Part shown: positions 40,284-51,135 of the stretch, in pieces
Position numbering within the stretch: position 1 is the first letter of the stretch
Layout of the letters: each line of letters begins with the position of its first letter
Assembly (NCBI GenBank): GCA_006503475.1
Contig: RSEH01000154.1
Span: forward strand, 50,258 to 114,257
Length of the DNA stretch: 64,000 nucleotides
Source: Stentor roeselii
Lineage: Eukaryota; Ciliophora; Heterotrichea; Heterotrichida; Stentoridae
Reading direction: 5' to 3'
Made by a program: the position numbers and the translations under genes
The notes under the pieces: model-generated
Seen by the model: the letters and a program-made list of their open reading frames with translations, nothing else
What the model was told of the DNA's origin: nothing
The model's database searches: none

Positions 40284-40673
40284 TTAGGTTGGCTCTGTTA
40301 ATTTTAGGTTTCTTTTTAAAGAGTTAAGTCGGATACCTGGCCTTAGCTCGAATAAGCTGCTTGTCAGGTTTCTTGTTCGTTTTTTTCTGATGAAGATCTC
40401 GTTGGAGACCTTTTCGATGAGAATTGTTTTGTTTGAACTCTTTTCGGCTTGATTAGGAATTTTTTTAGATGGTTTTTTTGGTTCTCTTGTGGAGTCTTGG
40501 TGGAAGCGATTGTCGAAAGACTGAAAAATCTTTTTCTTTTCTGACAGCTGCTGGGCTTTCAATGAGTTCAATCGAGAGACGAGGTCTTTGTAGTTAAATT
40601 GAGCTGAGTACAGGTCTTTCGGTTTTTGAGTGTTTTTTGGGAAAGGATTCTGACTTTTAAGGTCAAAGATCAT
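40284..40673 (-). CDS. Small basic protein, paralog A of a tandem pair
   Basis: 129 residues, ATG at 40671-40673. Shares with the protein at 41212-41631 an N-terminal block (FNYKDLVSRLNSLK here, FEYEDLVKKLNMLR there), a middle SFD element and a C-terminal R-x-N-x-(T/S)-S block. No known domain; strongly basic and probably disordered apart from the helix. The shared blocks at matching spacing support both as real genes. Confidence 0.68.
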   Translation of the reverse strand: MIFDLKSQNPFPKNTQKPKDLYSAQFNYKDLVSRLNSLKAQQLSEKKKIFQSFDNRFHQDSTREPKKPSKKIPNQAEKSSNKTILIEKVSNEIFIRKKRTRNLTSSLFELRPGIRLNSLKRNLKLTEPT

Positions 40674-41211
40674 TATATTAAACGGGAATTAATTTGATAA
40701 GACTTAGAACTGATCAAAAACTTACAATTTTATCAAATTTTTTGAAGAATCGTGAATTTTTTGATGTTTTTCAGAGGGTCTTTAAGGATTCTTTGTTTTC
40801 AGGAGTTATTTAGTTTAGATATTGAGCCTAGTGAAAAAGTTTGAATATAGACTATCTCTAAGTTTTTCTGAAAATTAATTATAATAAAAACTCTATACTC
40901 TTTAGGGTTTATTAAGTTAGGAATAAAATATGTATTGACATATTTTTAAGCTAATTATTTACTTAAAAACTTAATCCAATCATTTGATAATCGATTTATT
41001 ATAGCTATTTGAAGAATCTTCTAACAGAAATAATTCTTTTTCTGAACTAATATTTTTTACTAAAGAAAATCATCTGATGTTCCAACTTTTTCAAGGCCAT
41101 AAATAAAAATATTCACAATAAAACAATAATAACATTTATTTAAATCGATATCTTAATGTTTCCATAAAATATAAACTTTCCATTTTGTTATTTTCTGTTC
41201 ATATTAATTAT
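40674..41211. other. AT-rich spacer between the paralog pair
   Basis: No gene seen. Confidence 0.45.
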
Positions 41212-41631
41212 CTATGCAAGGACTTTGACCAAACTTCTTTGTGTTGTAAAAGTGTTCACAGCCCTTGGAGTTCTTTTTGTATGGACCGGCTTGAGTTTAA
41301 TTTCGAAATTATCAAAAGTAGAGCTCCAGTTTCTTCTTTGCTTCTGAATTTTTTCTTCAATAATGACATCACCGACTGATTGATTCACTGAAAATTTTCG
41401 ATGGTCTACAAAATGAGGATTCTTTTTGGGTGACTTGCCAGAGTTATCAGAAGTCTGAAAGTACTGATTCTGATCAAAGCTCTTGACGAAAAACCGTCGC
41501 CCATTATCTTTACTTTTTCTGAGCATATTCAATTTTTTGACCAAGTCTTCATACTCAAATTGAGGCCCGTAGAAGTCAAAGCTTTTGCGATTTTCTCTCC
41601 CTTTACCTGTCCTACTGTAATTGCCTATCAT
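41212..41631 (-). CDS. Small basic protein, paralog B of a tandem pair
   Basis: 139 residues, ATG at 41629-41631, stop TAG. Conserved with paralog A: DFYGPQFEYEDLVKKLNMLR against DLYSAQFNYKDLVSRLNSLK, then KSFDQN against QSFDNR, and RRNWSSTFDNFEIKL against TRNLTSSLFELRPGI. The family is not recognised. Its leader (41632-41760) is A+C rich on the sense strand, as for other genes here. Confidence 0.68.
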   Translation of the reverse strand: MIGNYSRTGKGRENRKSFDFYGPQFEYEDLVKKLNMLRKSKDNGRRFFVKSFDQNQYFQTSDNSGKSPKKNPHFVDHRKFSVNQSVGDVIIEEKIQKQRRNWSSTFDNFEIKLKPVHTKRTPRAVNTFTTQRSLVKVLA

Positions 41632-42080
41632 ATTTATTACGACTGGGTGAAATTAGCGAGATATTTTGGCATTAAAAATGTCTGAAAAATGCGTGATTAG
41701 ACGGTTTTAATTTTGGAACTAGAAGGTTTGGGTGGAAATTTCTAGGATTTTTAGGAGATGGGGAGGAGTTGGTTATTTGTGTAAAGATATGTTTTTCGGT
41801 TATATCAATTATTTGAGTGAGCTTGTCTGCGTTTTAATGAATTTAAGCATCTACTATGTGTAATTGAGGCTTTCTGCTTTTGGAGACATAACCTTCAATC
41901 CAGGCATCCATTTATAAAATCGGTTTCTAACATTTCCAATAAACTTTAATAAAAAGCATTCAAAATCCTCCCAATCCAAAAAAATCTCCAACCCTTAATC
42001 CTTACATCTAAACCCAGCCAATCCAACTCAATCAGAACCCAAAAAATCCGATCTCCAAACCGAAGGTTCATACAACTAAA
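41632..42080. other. Divergent promoter region
   Basis: Between divergent starts. The left half is T+G rich on + and the right half (41935-42080) A+C rich on +, so both flanking genes have A+C-rich leaders on their sense strands. Confidence 0.5.
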
Positions 42081-42911
42081 ATGGCCTCAGAAGACAGCGA
42101 AGTGAGCATAAGTGCAAACCTTTCAAACAACCACATCCAAAAGCTCTTAGAAGACAAGTCAAAAGCTCGAAACTACATCAAGTCCTGCAAAAACATCATA
42201 AAACGTCAAGTAGAGCAGTTAAAAAAGCAACAAGCCGAGTTCAAAAATGCAGTCTCGACTCTAGAAACCCAAAGCTTCACAACTCGTTTCCATTCAGTTG
42301 CCTTTAAACTAGAGCTGGACATTATGCGACTGATAAACATTCGTCGTCGCATCGACACGATAGCAAAAAAGAAGTTTTTCTTAAAGTTCGTAGGACAAGT
42401 TTTGAAATCACGCTTTTCTGAATACGCGAAAATTCGCACTGCTTACGCTTTGGTCCGACAGGCAGGTGAAAGTTTGGCGAAGTACATAAAAAACAAGCAG
42501 AAACAAAGAATGAAGCTGGCTTTGACGAGCATTGAAATTTTTTCTGCTGGGAAAGACCCGAATTCTGCATTTAGTCGATTGGAAATACTTAAAAAAGAAA
42601 ACTTTGGACTTAAGGCGGCTCTGCTGGAAACTGGAAAAGGAGGAACTTTTGAAGAGTTGGTTGAGGAAAATAAGAAATTGAAGGAAAAACTTAAAAGTAC
42701 TGAACAAAGTGTCGGGAATTTTATTAGGGATATGGGATGTTTACTCAATTCGCATGAACCTCCTGGATTTGCTCATGAAAATGACTCGCCGAAACCGGCA
42801 ACTAAGGCTAAGAAAGGAAAAAAACCGAAAAGTCGAGTCCCGGTTATTTCTCCTGATAGAGTTGAGTTCCCGGTCAGGAAAAACAAGATTAACAGAGTTA
42901 ATTTTGATTAA
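42081..42911 (+). CDS. Helical coiled-coil protein of unknown function
   Basis: 276 residues, basic and almost all helix: coiled-coil potential at ~20-60 (KNIIKRQVEQLKKQQAEFK) and ~170-215 (LVEENKKLKEKLKSTEQ). C-terminal Lys/Pro-rich tail (KKGKKPKSRVPVIS). No motif recognised. Confidence 0.7.
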   Translation: MASEDSEVSISANLSNNHIQKLLEDKSKARNYIKSCKNIIKRQVEQLKKQQAEFKNAVSTLETQSFTTRFHSVAFKLELDIMRLINIRRRIDTIAKKKFFLKFVGQVLKSRFSEYAKIRTAYALVRQAGESLAKYIKNKQKQRMKLALTSIEIFSAGKDPNSAFSRLEILKKENFGLKAALLETGKGGTFEELVEENKKLKEKLKSTEQSVGNFIRDMGCLLNSHEPPGFAHENDSPKPATKAKKGKKPKSRVPVISPDRVEFPVRKNKINRVNFD

Positions 42912-43098
42912 TATTATGGAGACGTTGTTTAGTGATGATAGTTGATTAAGTGAAAATCCTCTTATAAGTGATGTTATCTAACGTTCAATTTCCTAAAAAG
43001 TTATCAATTATCTCAAGTCTCTTCAAGCAATTAATTTGTTAAATATATCCAATACCCGATATCGAATAGATATCTAATGCAAGAAAAATATAAATCTC

Positions 43099-43545
43099 AT
43101 GAGAACTCGTCAAAAGGACTCGGATTTCTTTCCAGAGACGATAAATTTCCGACAAAAAATCAAAGCAAGTCCATCAGAGATAATGAAAGACCTCCTTCAA
43201 ATAAATGACTCGATCCAGCTTTCCCGAAAGTACTCAAACCCTGACCAAGACCCTCGAAAGCCGTCAAAAATGCAATCAAACCAAAGACCTCGCAAGTCAA
43301 AGACGCGAATCACTGAAGACATCAGCCCGATACTTGGCCTGGCGAGTCTTATCAATGAAATGGACAGCTTGCCGCAAATAGTGACAGAACAAAAAGTAAA
43401 ACCTAACAAAAGTCTTAACACCTTCAATAAAAAGACTGGAAAAGTCAACAAGTCTAAGTACTCTGTCAAACTTTCAGGATTCACCCGGGCTGAGACTCAT
43501 CTTGGCATTGCGCGGTTCATTAGTGAAAGACTTAAACGTAATTAA
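43099..43545 (+). CDS. Small basic protein of unknown function
   Basis: 148 residues, ATG at 43099. Lys/Arg/Ser-rich, with a possible helix ~75-95 (SPILGLASLINEMDSLP) and an ordered-looking C-terminus (GFTRAETHLGIARFISERLK). Convergent with the MORN gene, 7 bases apart. Real-gene status rests on length, ATG and codon composition. Confidence 0.6.
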   Translation: MRTRQKDSDFFPETINFRQKIKASPSEIMKDLLQINDSIQLSRKYSNPDQDPRKPSKMQSNQRPRKSKTRITEDISPILGLASLINEMDSLPQIVTEQKVKPNKSLNTFNKKTGKVNKSKYSVKLSGFTRAETHLGIARFISERLKRN

Positions 43546-43552
43546 TGTGATA

Positions 43553-44329
43553 TTAATTATAAGGTTGTTTGTTTATCAGCTCGTTTTCTTTGAAGTCTCC
43601 TTCGAATAAAGTGTTTTCGCTTGCAGAAAAAAATTTACCCTTGCCGTCCATTTTTCCATTTAGGAACTCTCCAAAGTAGTAATCCCCATTCGAAAAGTTG
43701 ACCCTGCCCAATCCATGAAGCAGTCCATATCGATACTCACCAATATGATACTTTCCATCAGGAAAATGAAAAATGCAAACCCCAGTCGGATAATTTTTGC
43801 TCCAAGTTCCTTCAACTCTTCCTCCATCTCTCAAATAAAGAACTCCATTTCCTTCCCTAAGTCCCTGCAGTACTCCTCCAGCATACTTGCTTCCTTCAGC
43901 CATATCAAAAAGAACATTTTCCTGTTCTCGAGCAGTTTTGTTAAGTTCCAGCTGAGAAGGCTTTCCAGTTCCACTTTTAATTCCCTTGACCTTCCTTCCG
44001 TTGTCCCAAACTCCGAGTTCCCAGGTCTTTGAATGAGCAAAGTAAAAAACTCCATATCCATGAGTGTTCCCGTTTTTCCACATCCCGATATAACGATCGC
44101 CGTTCGGAAAGTCGCATTTTCCGTAACCGTTTAGCTTGTTGCTTCGAAAACATCCTGAAAACTCGCCGCCTTGTCGGAGGTTTAGAATGCCCCAACCACT
44201 TATGTCGTTTTCGAGCCAGGACCCGATGTACCAGGAACCGTCGTGCCAGGTTAATAGACCGAAACCTGATTTTTTGTTGTTTTTTAACTGGCCTTGATAT
44301 ATTCCGTCATCTTCTTGAATTGTTTCCAT
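43553..44329 (-). CDS. MORN-repeat protein
   Basis: 258 residues with about nine MORN repeats across nearly the whole length (YQGQLKNNKKSGFGLLTW, YIGMWKNGNTHGYGVFYF, HIGEYRYGLLHGLGRVNF, YFGEFLNGKMDGKGKFF). A ~25-residue non-MORN insert (KGIKSGTGKPSQLELNKTA) splits the array in two. No zinc module, unlike the MORN protein at 7.8-8.8 kb. Likely a cortical or basal-body scaffold. Confidence 0.9.
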   Translation of the reverse strand: METIQEDDGIYQGQLKNNKKSGFGLLTWHDGSWYIGSWLENDISGWGILNLRQGGEFSGCFRSNKLNGYGKCDFPNGDRYIGMWKNGNTHGYGVFYFAHSKTWELGVWDNGRKVKGIKSGTGKPSQLELNKTAREQENVLFDMAEGSKYAGGVLQGLREGNGVLYLRDGGRVEGTWSKNYPTGVCIFHFPDGKYHIGEYRYGLLHGLGRVNFSNGDYYFGEFLNGKMDGKGKFFSASENTLFEGDFKENELINKQPYN

Positions 44330-44429
44330 TTATTTTTAGAGTCATGAGATTTTTAGGATTTCGAGTCAGTGAAACCTAAAAAACAAGCAAAAAGCATATA
44401 CCAACTATTCCCTTGAACCTGAATTCAAA

Positions 44430-45194
44430 TTAATTAAATAAAAAAAACTTACTTCTGTACGAATCAAAACTCTGCTTAGTCTGCCTTCCTCCAGTAAGAG
44501 ACCTTTTCGATGAATTTGTGGCTTCAGTTGAATGAGAAGAGACACTTTCTTGTTCAAAAAACTTGAAAATAACTTTCTGGTTACTTTCGAACTTATTTTT
44601 CTGATTTCCAAGTTTTTTTACCTCCGCCATAACCTTTTGTATTTCCTGGCTGATTTTCTTGATATTTTCCTTTTCATTCCACACAAGTTGGCTGATTTTT
44701 TCATAGAAAAGCGCGTTTTTCATCCAAGAAATCAAAATTTTTTCACTTTTAGCAGGATTTCGCATACTTTGAGTAATTTTCTCAGCTTTTAAAAGCAACT
44801 CTTTTTCAACGCCTTTCGCTTGAAAAAGTTGCATCCGGGTCTTGAGTTCTTCGTAAGAAAGACTTTCTGGTGATTTAAGCTGCAGCAGATCAACGAAAAC
44901 TGAGAAAAGATCTGAAGAGATCAGAGAAAATTCGAAGAACTTTTGCCGGTCGAACTTCAAAAATGAAGACTTTTGCTTTTCTAGAGAATTTTTTTGTTTT
45001 TTAGAGAGCTGCAGTAGAGAATTTTTGCTTTCATGCAGAATTTCATTGAGCCGCTCGATTGTTTTTAGAGAAAACTTGATTTTTCTATCGATGTTGTCGA
45101 ATTTCGTTTGGATCTAAATTTTGGATACATTTTGAAGGTCTTTTTTGAGAAAAATTGAGATGTTGACTACTTCTTCGGGCTCAAATGTATTCAT
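44430..45194 (-). CDS. Coiled-coil protein of unknown function, two exons
   Basis: A 22-codon first exon (ATG at 45192-45194) joins the rest through a 15-nt intron at 45114-45128 (sense gtatccaaaatttag, A at position 10, phase 0), giving 249 residues. The protein is highly helical and rich in Lys, Glu, Gln and Ser with several coiled-coil stretches (e.g. KTIERLNEILHESKNSLLQL). No domain recognised. Without the intron the first 22 codons and the true start would be missed. Confidence 0.75.
45114..45128 (-). other. 15-nt mini-intron
   Basis: Sense gtatccaaaatttag, A at position 10. Removes an in-frame TAG and links the ATG-bearing exon to the long open frame. Confidence 0.85.
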
Positions 45195-45442
45195 TGTTGA
45201 AAATGAAAGATTTATATTAGGATTATTTGATTAAGAGAAAATTATTAAAAACTGCTAAGGTTTAATTGAAACTTTTGATGGTCTTTTTAATTGATTGATT
45301 AATCATTCGAAAAATCAATTCCCTATAAATATGAAAAGTTTTATAAGAATAGAATGATTGAAAAGTATAAAAAATTCAAGGTATTTGGATTAATTCTTGT
45401 ATTATTTCTTCTCTGAATAAATTTAAAGATTACTTATTTCCC

Positions 45443-45530
45443 ATTTTTAGTTAACTTTATTGAACCATTTAAACTCCCTTGATTGAAAATTTAGTTAACT
45501 TTATTGAATTTAGTTAACTTTATTGAATCA
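45443..45530. repeat. tttagttaactttattgaa motif, three copies
   Basis: Three near-identical 19-bp copies in the spacer between the coiled-coil gene and the surface-protein gene; the second and third are directly adjacent. The rest of 45195-45578 is AT-rich spacer. Confidence 0.75.
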
Positions 45531-45578
45531 TTGAAACCATCTTGATTTTAAACATCTAAAATAAACTACTTTAACTAA

Positions 45579-48500
45579 TTACTTAATAATCAACTCTGGA
45601 AACGTTTTTTCCGCTCGGTTAACAAACTGCAAACTTCTAGCTTTTTCAATTTTTTTCAAAATAATGATCATAGACTGTCCAAAGATAAACAAAGAAAGAA
45701 TAAACTGAACCATCATACCCGCAAGTACAGAAAAAATGATAATCATTTCAATCAACTCCGAATTAGCAGAGCTCATTTCCCAAAGATAACAATAACTTAA
45801 AACCATGACTAAAGTAATCGAGATTTCGCTGGTCATATTCGAAACAAGAATAGAAGTTTCCTTGAAAGGGCGATAAACAATCAAAAACCCTAAAGAAACA
45901 ACTGAAAAAAAAATATTCAAAGCTCCTTGCAAGACCAAAAACGAGTTAAGATAAACCTGACAAAGTGCAAAAGCCACTCGTCTCAAAAAGTAAACAAAAT
46001 AAAACTGCGAGCTCCAAAATCCTCTGTCATTTTTGAATTCCAGAAAAAGACTTCCCCACCTCTGTTGAAATTCCTCATTTCCACCATTGATATCACTGAG
46101 AGAAACATAAGAAGCAACAAAGAGCAAAGGCGGGGTAAGAACAGCAGCGATCTAATTGCGGATTACGACTGACAACGTTGCGAAAAACTGGTTGAAATAT
46201 CCCTGGACTGGCATGACAACGGTCTGTTTAAATCTTACCGATCTCAGCTGAATGAGTCCAAAAACCAAGAGTTCCAAAGCAGTCTGAGTCCAGAACCGAA
46301 GAAAAAATCCGTATTTATAATTTCCCAGTAATTTTATAGCTTTCGCTGCAAGTTTACCTGAACTGCATTTCGATAGGACAAGAACAAGTGGGTACATCAG
46401 GACTGTGACCACGAAAATCGACAGGCTTTTCCCGGTGTTCAAGAAAAAAACTGAAGTTTCTATTCCGTATCGCCTGGCTTCTAGGTAAGGAAGCGAAGTT
46501 GCCTCGTCGTTGAAAACGTGGTTTAAAACATTCGGCAACATGTTGTACCCGGAAAAACCGTATAAAAAGGTTCTTGTGTTTTTCGTCATGTTGTTGCTGT
46601 TTAAGGGCAAAAGGACTAGAATTTGAATCGAGTTCAGCAAGGCCCACGCTGCTGAAGGGTTGCTTACAAGAGCTGCTCCTACTGAGGAGGAAACTGCTGT
46701 TTGTGCCATTGCAGTTGTCGAGTTTAACACAGCTTGGACTGAAGGGTTCAGGACGACCGAGGGGGACCCGGGTAAGGAGCTTGTTAAAAGATAATTTTCT
46801 AGTTGGGACTCGAAAAGACTGTAAAGGTTTTCATGTTTTATTTCAACTTGGATACCTGTTCCTTTTTCCACTGAATCTTGGAAGGACAGAGAAAAAAGGT
46901 AGACTGATGAACTCTTGGCTTTTATCAACTCGGCTTTGAAGTCCGACCTGCCGTTTACTGAGAAGTTAAAGTTTGAGTTATTCAGATTGACTTTCAAGGA
47001 CTCTGAGAATACAACACTTGCTAGAGTCATTGAGTCGATTGTCAAGGTTGATGTAAAGTATTGAGCTTCGCAAGAGTTATTTGATTTCTTGTAGCCTTTG
47101 ATGCACTCGCAGTAAGAGCTGGTTAAAGATGAATTGGTTATGCACTCAGTGCACTTTGGATCACATTTTCGGCAGAGGTCAGGACAGTTCTTGCATTTTC
47201 CTTGATAGAGATAAGTGAAGTCTGGACATGCCTGATAACAAATTCCATTTTCAATGACTTTAGTTGAGTCTTTGCACTTAAGACAAAAAGAAGAATCCAA
47301 ACATTCACTGCAGTCTTCAGAGCAGGAGAAGCATTGATAGTCACTAAGAAACATTCCTGCTTCACAAGTTTGACATTTATTCAGATCGTCTTTCAGAATA
47401 TTATTCGCGCAGATTTCACAAGAATTTCCACTTTTTGTGCAAGTTTTACATGATGGGTCGCATTTTTCTGAGCTGTAACCTGAACTCGCGTTGTATGTCA
47501 TAAAATATCCTTCATTTGCTATGCAGGAGTCTTCGAAAAGGTCAGAGTTTGAAGGACATTCGCAAACTCCATTGGAAGGACTCATGTTTTTGTACTTGCA
47601 AACTGTGCAGTCTGTGAAACTGTTGCATTCGCTGCAGTTTGAAGGGCATTTAGAACATTCCAGGTTGCCTGATAAGGAAGAGTTGAAGTAGCTGGCTTGG
47701 CAGGCGCAGTGGATTGTGCTGGGAAGTGCCCAGTTGTCGATGCACTTTGTACATTTGTTGTAATCACTGCAAGTGCTGCAGTCCTTGAAACAGCTTTGGC
47801 ATGAATTGTCTGTGTCACGATAAAATCCTGTCTTGCAGTCACATCCTTGAGAAGTGGAAATTTCTGAATTCGGATCTGTGCAGGATAAGCATAAGAGAGA
47901 CTGGTTACATGTTTTGCAGTCTGAATGGCATGCCTGGCAAACTCCTTCGCTGATGATTTGTGAAGTATTAAAATATCTTGAATTGCATAAGCATCCGCCA
48001 CTAGATATTGGAGATGCATTAGAGTCATAACACTTTTCACATATATATTGGCTTGTACAGTTTTTACACTCGGAGAAGCAAGCCAAGCATACGCCATCAC
48101 TATCAATGCTTGTCTTATTAAAATAGCCCTGCTTGCAGATACATCCAACATCATCATGAATTACAGAATTTCCATCAATGCAAAAATTACATTTCAAGCT
48201 TTGAGTGCAATTTTTACAAGAAGGATGGCAAGCTAAACAAGTTCCTCCACTATTCAGAGCAGTTAGATTATAAAATCCTTCTTTGCATTCGCATCCTTGA
48301 ACCGAAGCAGGCTTTGCATTACTTTTCAAGCAATTATCACACAAGAATTCCTGAGTGCAGGTTAAGCAGTCAGCATGGCAAGCCTTGCAAATCCCATTAG
48401 CAACAATTTGAGTGGTGTTATAAAATCCAGCAAAACACAAGCACCCTCCACTGCTAATTTTCGAAGCATTCGAATCATAGCACTCCGTACAAATGTATTT

Positions 48501-50126
48501 ACTAGAACATTCTTTACATTCACTGAAACAAAGCAAGCACCTGCCATCGCTGTTCAAGTTGGTGGTGTTATAAAATCCTTTTTTACAAACGCACCCGACA
48601 AGACTATGAACTTCAGAGTTGCCATCAAGACAGCTCTCGCATTTCAAACTTTGAGTGCAATTTTTACAGTTGCCATGACAGGCAAGGCAAGATCCTCCAG
48701 TCTCCAAAGCAGTCGAGTTGTAATATTTTTCTTTGCAAAGACAGCCGAAGGATGACCCCGGGTCTGCGTTGGGATCGTCACATGTTGTGCAAAGATTATT
48801 TGTTGTGCATGTTTTGCACGTTGAATAGCAGTCGAGGCAAGAACCGTCAACGCTTAGAGATGAGGTGTTGTAATATCCTTGATTGCAAACGCACCCTACA
48901 GTGCTATGGGGACTTGAGTGTGATTCTTTGCAGGATGAGCATTTTAATGATTGGGTGCATGAAGAACAGTCTGAATAGCATGTTTGGCATGTGCCTCCGT
49001 TGATAAGTGCTGTTGAGTTGTAAAAGCCTGTTTTACATGTGCATCCAATCACACTGTGAATTTCTGCATTAGAATCCTTACATGTTGAGCACTTAAATTT
49101 TGTTGTACATGCCGAGCATTCATTATAACAGCTTTTGCATTGAAAATTTGAGTCTGAAAAATATTGATTTGATGAGCAAGGACATGTTGTAGTAGTTTCT
49201 GATTGGTCTGGGCATATGCATTTCACAGCATTATTATCAAATATGCAGCATTTAGAGGAGCAGCTACCACAGTTAAGGCATACTCCAGATATACATCCAT
49301 ATGAGCAGGAATTGCAATATACATCATTACTTAAGGAAATACAGTAATCAGAACCATTTTCCTTTATTGCAGGGGAGCAGTTCGATGGACAAGTAGAGGT
49401 AAGGCAATTACCCACATTATAAGATGATTCGAAGAACTCTGATGGAAGCACTTCAGATGTATACAAATAAAAACTCCAAACAAATCCTTCAAAAGACTCT
49501 TCATGATTACCTATATAATGATCGTATGAACCTGATTCAGAATAATTATTATCCTGAGTTACAGTAAGATCTAAAATCCCATTTGAATAAAGCTTAGCAA
49601 TATTTTGCGAGTTCACCATTAACACAAAACCCCAAATATCTAAGTAATCATTACCCTTTTTGAGTGTATTATCTGAACTGTATTTAATATCTGAATCATA
49701 GTTTCCATTCCTAATTCTTACTCGATATTTAGAATTACTTGCAACTCTCTTCAAATAAAATCTATGTTCATCATCTTTTTTTCTATATGATAGTGAGAAT
49801 GTATCATCATCGCTGTTACTATCGTCAACAGGTTTTACCCAGATTGCAAGTGAAAATGAAGAGGTAAGTGAAATGGTTGTTGACTTAATATTGTTTGGTG
49901 GAAGCATAATGTAGTTTTCTACTGATGTTGAAAAGTACGCACCTCTATCTGTTGGAGTGGTATCTGCATTATCAGAAGATAGATCATGTCCATTTTGACC
50001 ATGGTTTCCGCTACCTGAGTAATCATAAAACACTTGTCCGAAATTCAACCCAAACTTGTAGTGAACAATTTTGGTAGATGACGAAATCCTCAAAAAGAGA
50101 TAAACAACTATACAATTCACTGCCAT
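45579..50126 (-). CDS. Giant surface protein: LamG-like domain, furin-like Cys-rich repeats, multi-TM tail
   Basis: 1510 residues in two exons (intron 46152-46166, sense gtaatccgcaattag). The ATG at 50124-50126 gives a signal-peptide-like start (MAVNCIVVYLFLRI); the frame upstream has no ATG. Residues ~30-230 form a LamG/concanavalin-like domain (FSLAIWVKP, FVLMVNSQNIAKLYSNG). About 16 or more Cys-rich repeats of ~50 residues follow (C-x2-C-x3-C-x2-C types with GCxCxxGFYN), like furin/growth-factor-receptor repeats. A beta-rich linker leads to about seven TM segments spread over both exons. The protein is probably a plasma-membrane receptor or adhesion protein. Three-repeat blocks recur with a 450-bp period. 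A decayed relative lies at 60.8-61.7 kb. Confidence 0.88.
46152..46166 (-). other. 15-nt mini-intron
   Basis: Sense gtaatccgcaattag, A at position 10, phase 0. Joins LSV to IAAVLTPPLL inside the TM region of the surface protein. Confidence 0.88.
47700..49180 (-). repeat. Cys-rich repeat array with 450-bp higher-order period
   Basis: Inside the surface-protein gene, ~150-bp units encode ~50-residue Cys-rich modules. The NCTQSLKC module recurs exactly 450 bp apart (tgagtgcaatttttac near 48200 and 48650), with its two following modules also matched, so a three-module block has been duplicated. Confidence 0.8.
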
Positions 50127-50580
50127 TATAATAAGTCTCCATGATGATATATAAATATGCTTTCCAATCTCAATTAGCTTCAAGAAAGTCTATTATTTAA
50201 GTAAATATCATGAATATAATAATTGTTTAGCTATTTATATAATTCAAATATACTCTGACAAATAATTAGGGAAAAATTTCGGATTAACTATTTTTGGTTT
50301 GTTTTTAACTCTTTAAATATGATTAGTTTAATATTATAAAGTAATATTATTGTATTTAGTTGCATATATTATAAATTTGAGAGAGATATTCAGTATAAAT
50401 CGATTATAAGTTATTTTGTGAATAATTTAGAGAAAAATTATATAAATTAATATCATTGGAATACTACATACATCAAAAGATCTTTAGTCGTCTTAAAGTT
50501 TGGTATTTCGACCAAAATGAATAGCATAGCCAATTAAATAATGTTTTTTACTAGGGATTTTAGATTAAATTCTTTTATTT
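50127..50580. other. AT-rich upstream region of the surface-protein gene
   Basis: Includes the open but ATG-less frame to ~50183. No specific element recognised. Confidence 0.4.
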
Positions 50581-51135
50581 AAAATCTGTTTAACTTTGGG
50601 CCAATAAAGTAGGATATGAGTAAGAAAATTCAACTTGATTGCAATTTTTAGTGTTGGGTCAGGATTTCTTGATATAATTACACTGAATGAGATTAAACAG
50701 GGCAACAAGATTCAATATTCGATTTATAAAAACAATTTCATTCTCTACAGAGAAAGATTTTATTGACTAATCTCCTAAATTTGATTGGATCATTCTGACG
50801 ATTACTTGAATGGAATAAAAGAGATGAGCTTGATATAGTCAAGCACTAAATTAGTGATTTCAAGTAAGAAAATTTATATAAAGTAAAATGAGTATGGTAT
50901 TTATGTTAAGTTCAATCATGACAAGTAATTTGCTACTGCTGGCAGGACTAACTGAAAAATAATAGCTTGAACTTGAGCAAAAAGGTTTATATGGAATTCT
51001 AAAATAATAGGACTTTAAAAGAATTAGTCAAAAGGACGGTATTTTGTATTTCAGCTGAATATGAGCTAAAAATCGAGATTTTGAAACGAAAAGATCTGAT
51101 GTTTATAAGAGCTTTTTCTGAAATCTAAGTTTTAG
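50581..51135 (+). pseudogene. Heavily decayed gene, WD40-like remnant
   Basis: One + frame reads IAIFSVGSGFLDIITLNEIK.. and later YGIYVKFNHDK*FATAGRTN*KIIA, which fits a WD40 blade (..FNHDGxxFATAGxDxxI..), with about 18 stops of all three kinds. GC is above the flanking spacer. Probably an old pseudogene; identity weak. Confidence 0.35.

Noticed and set aside
44405-44440. Longer intron (34 nt) extending the coiled-coil protein's C-terminus
   Set aside because: Length is unlike every other intron in the window and the open frame already ends in a normal stop.
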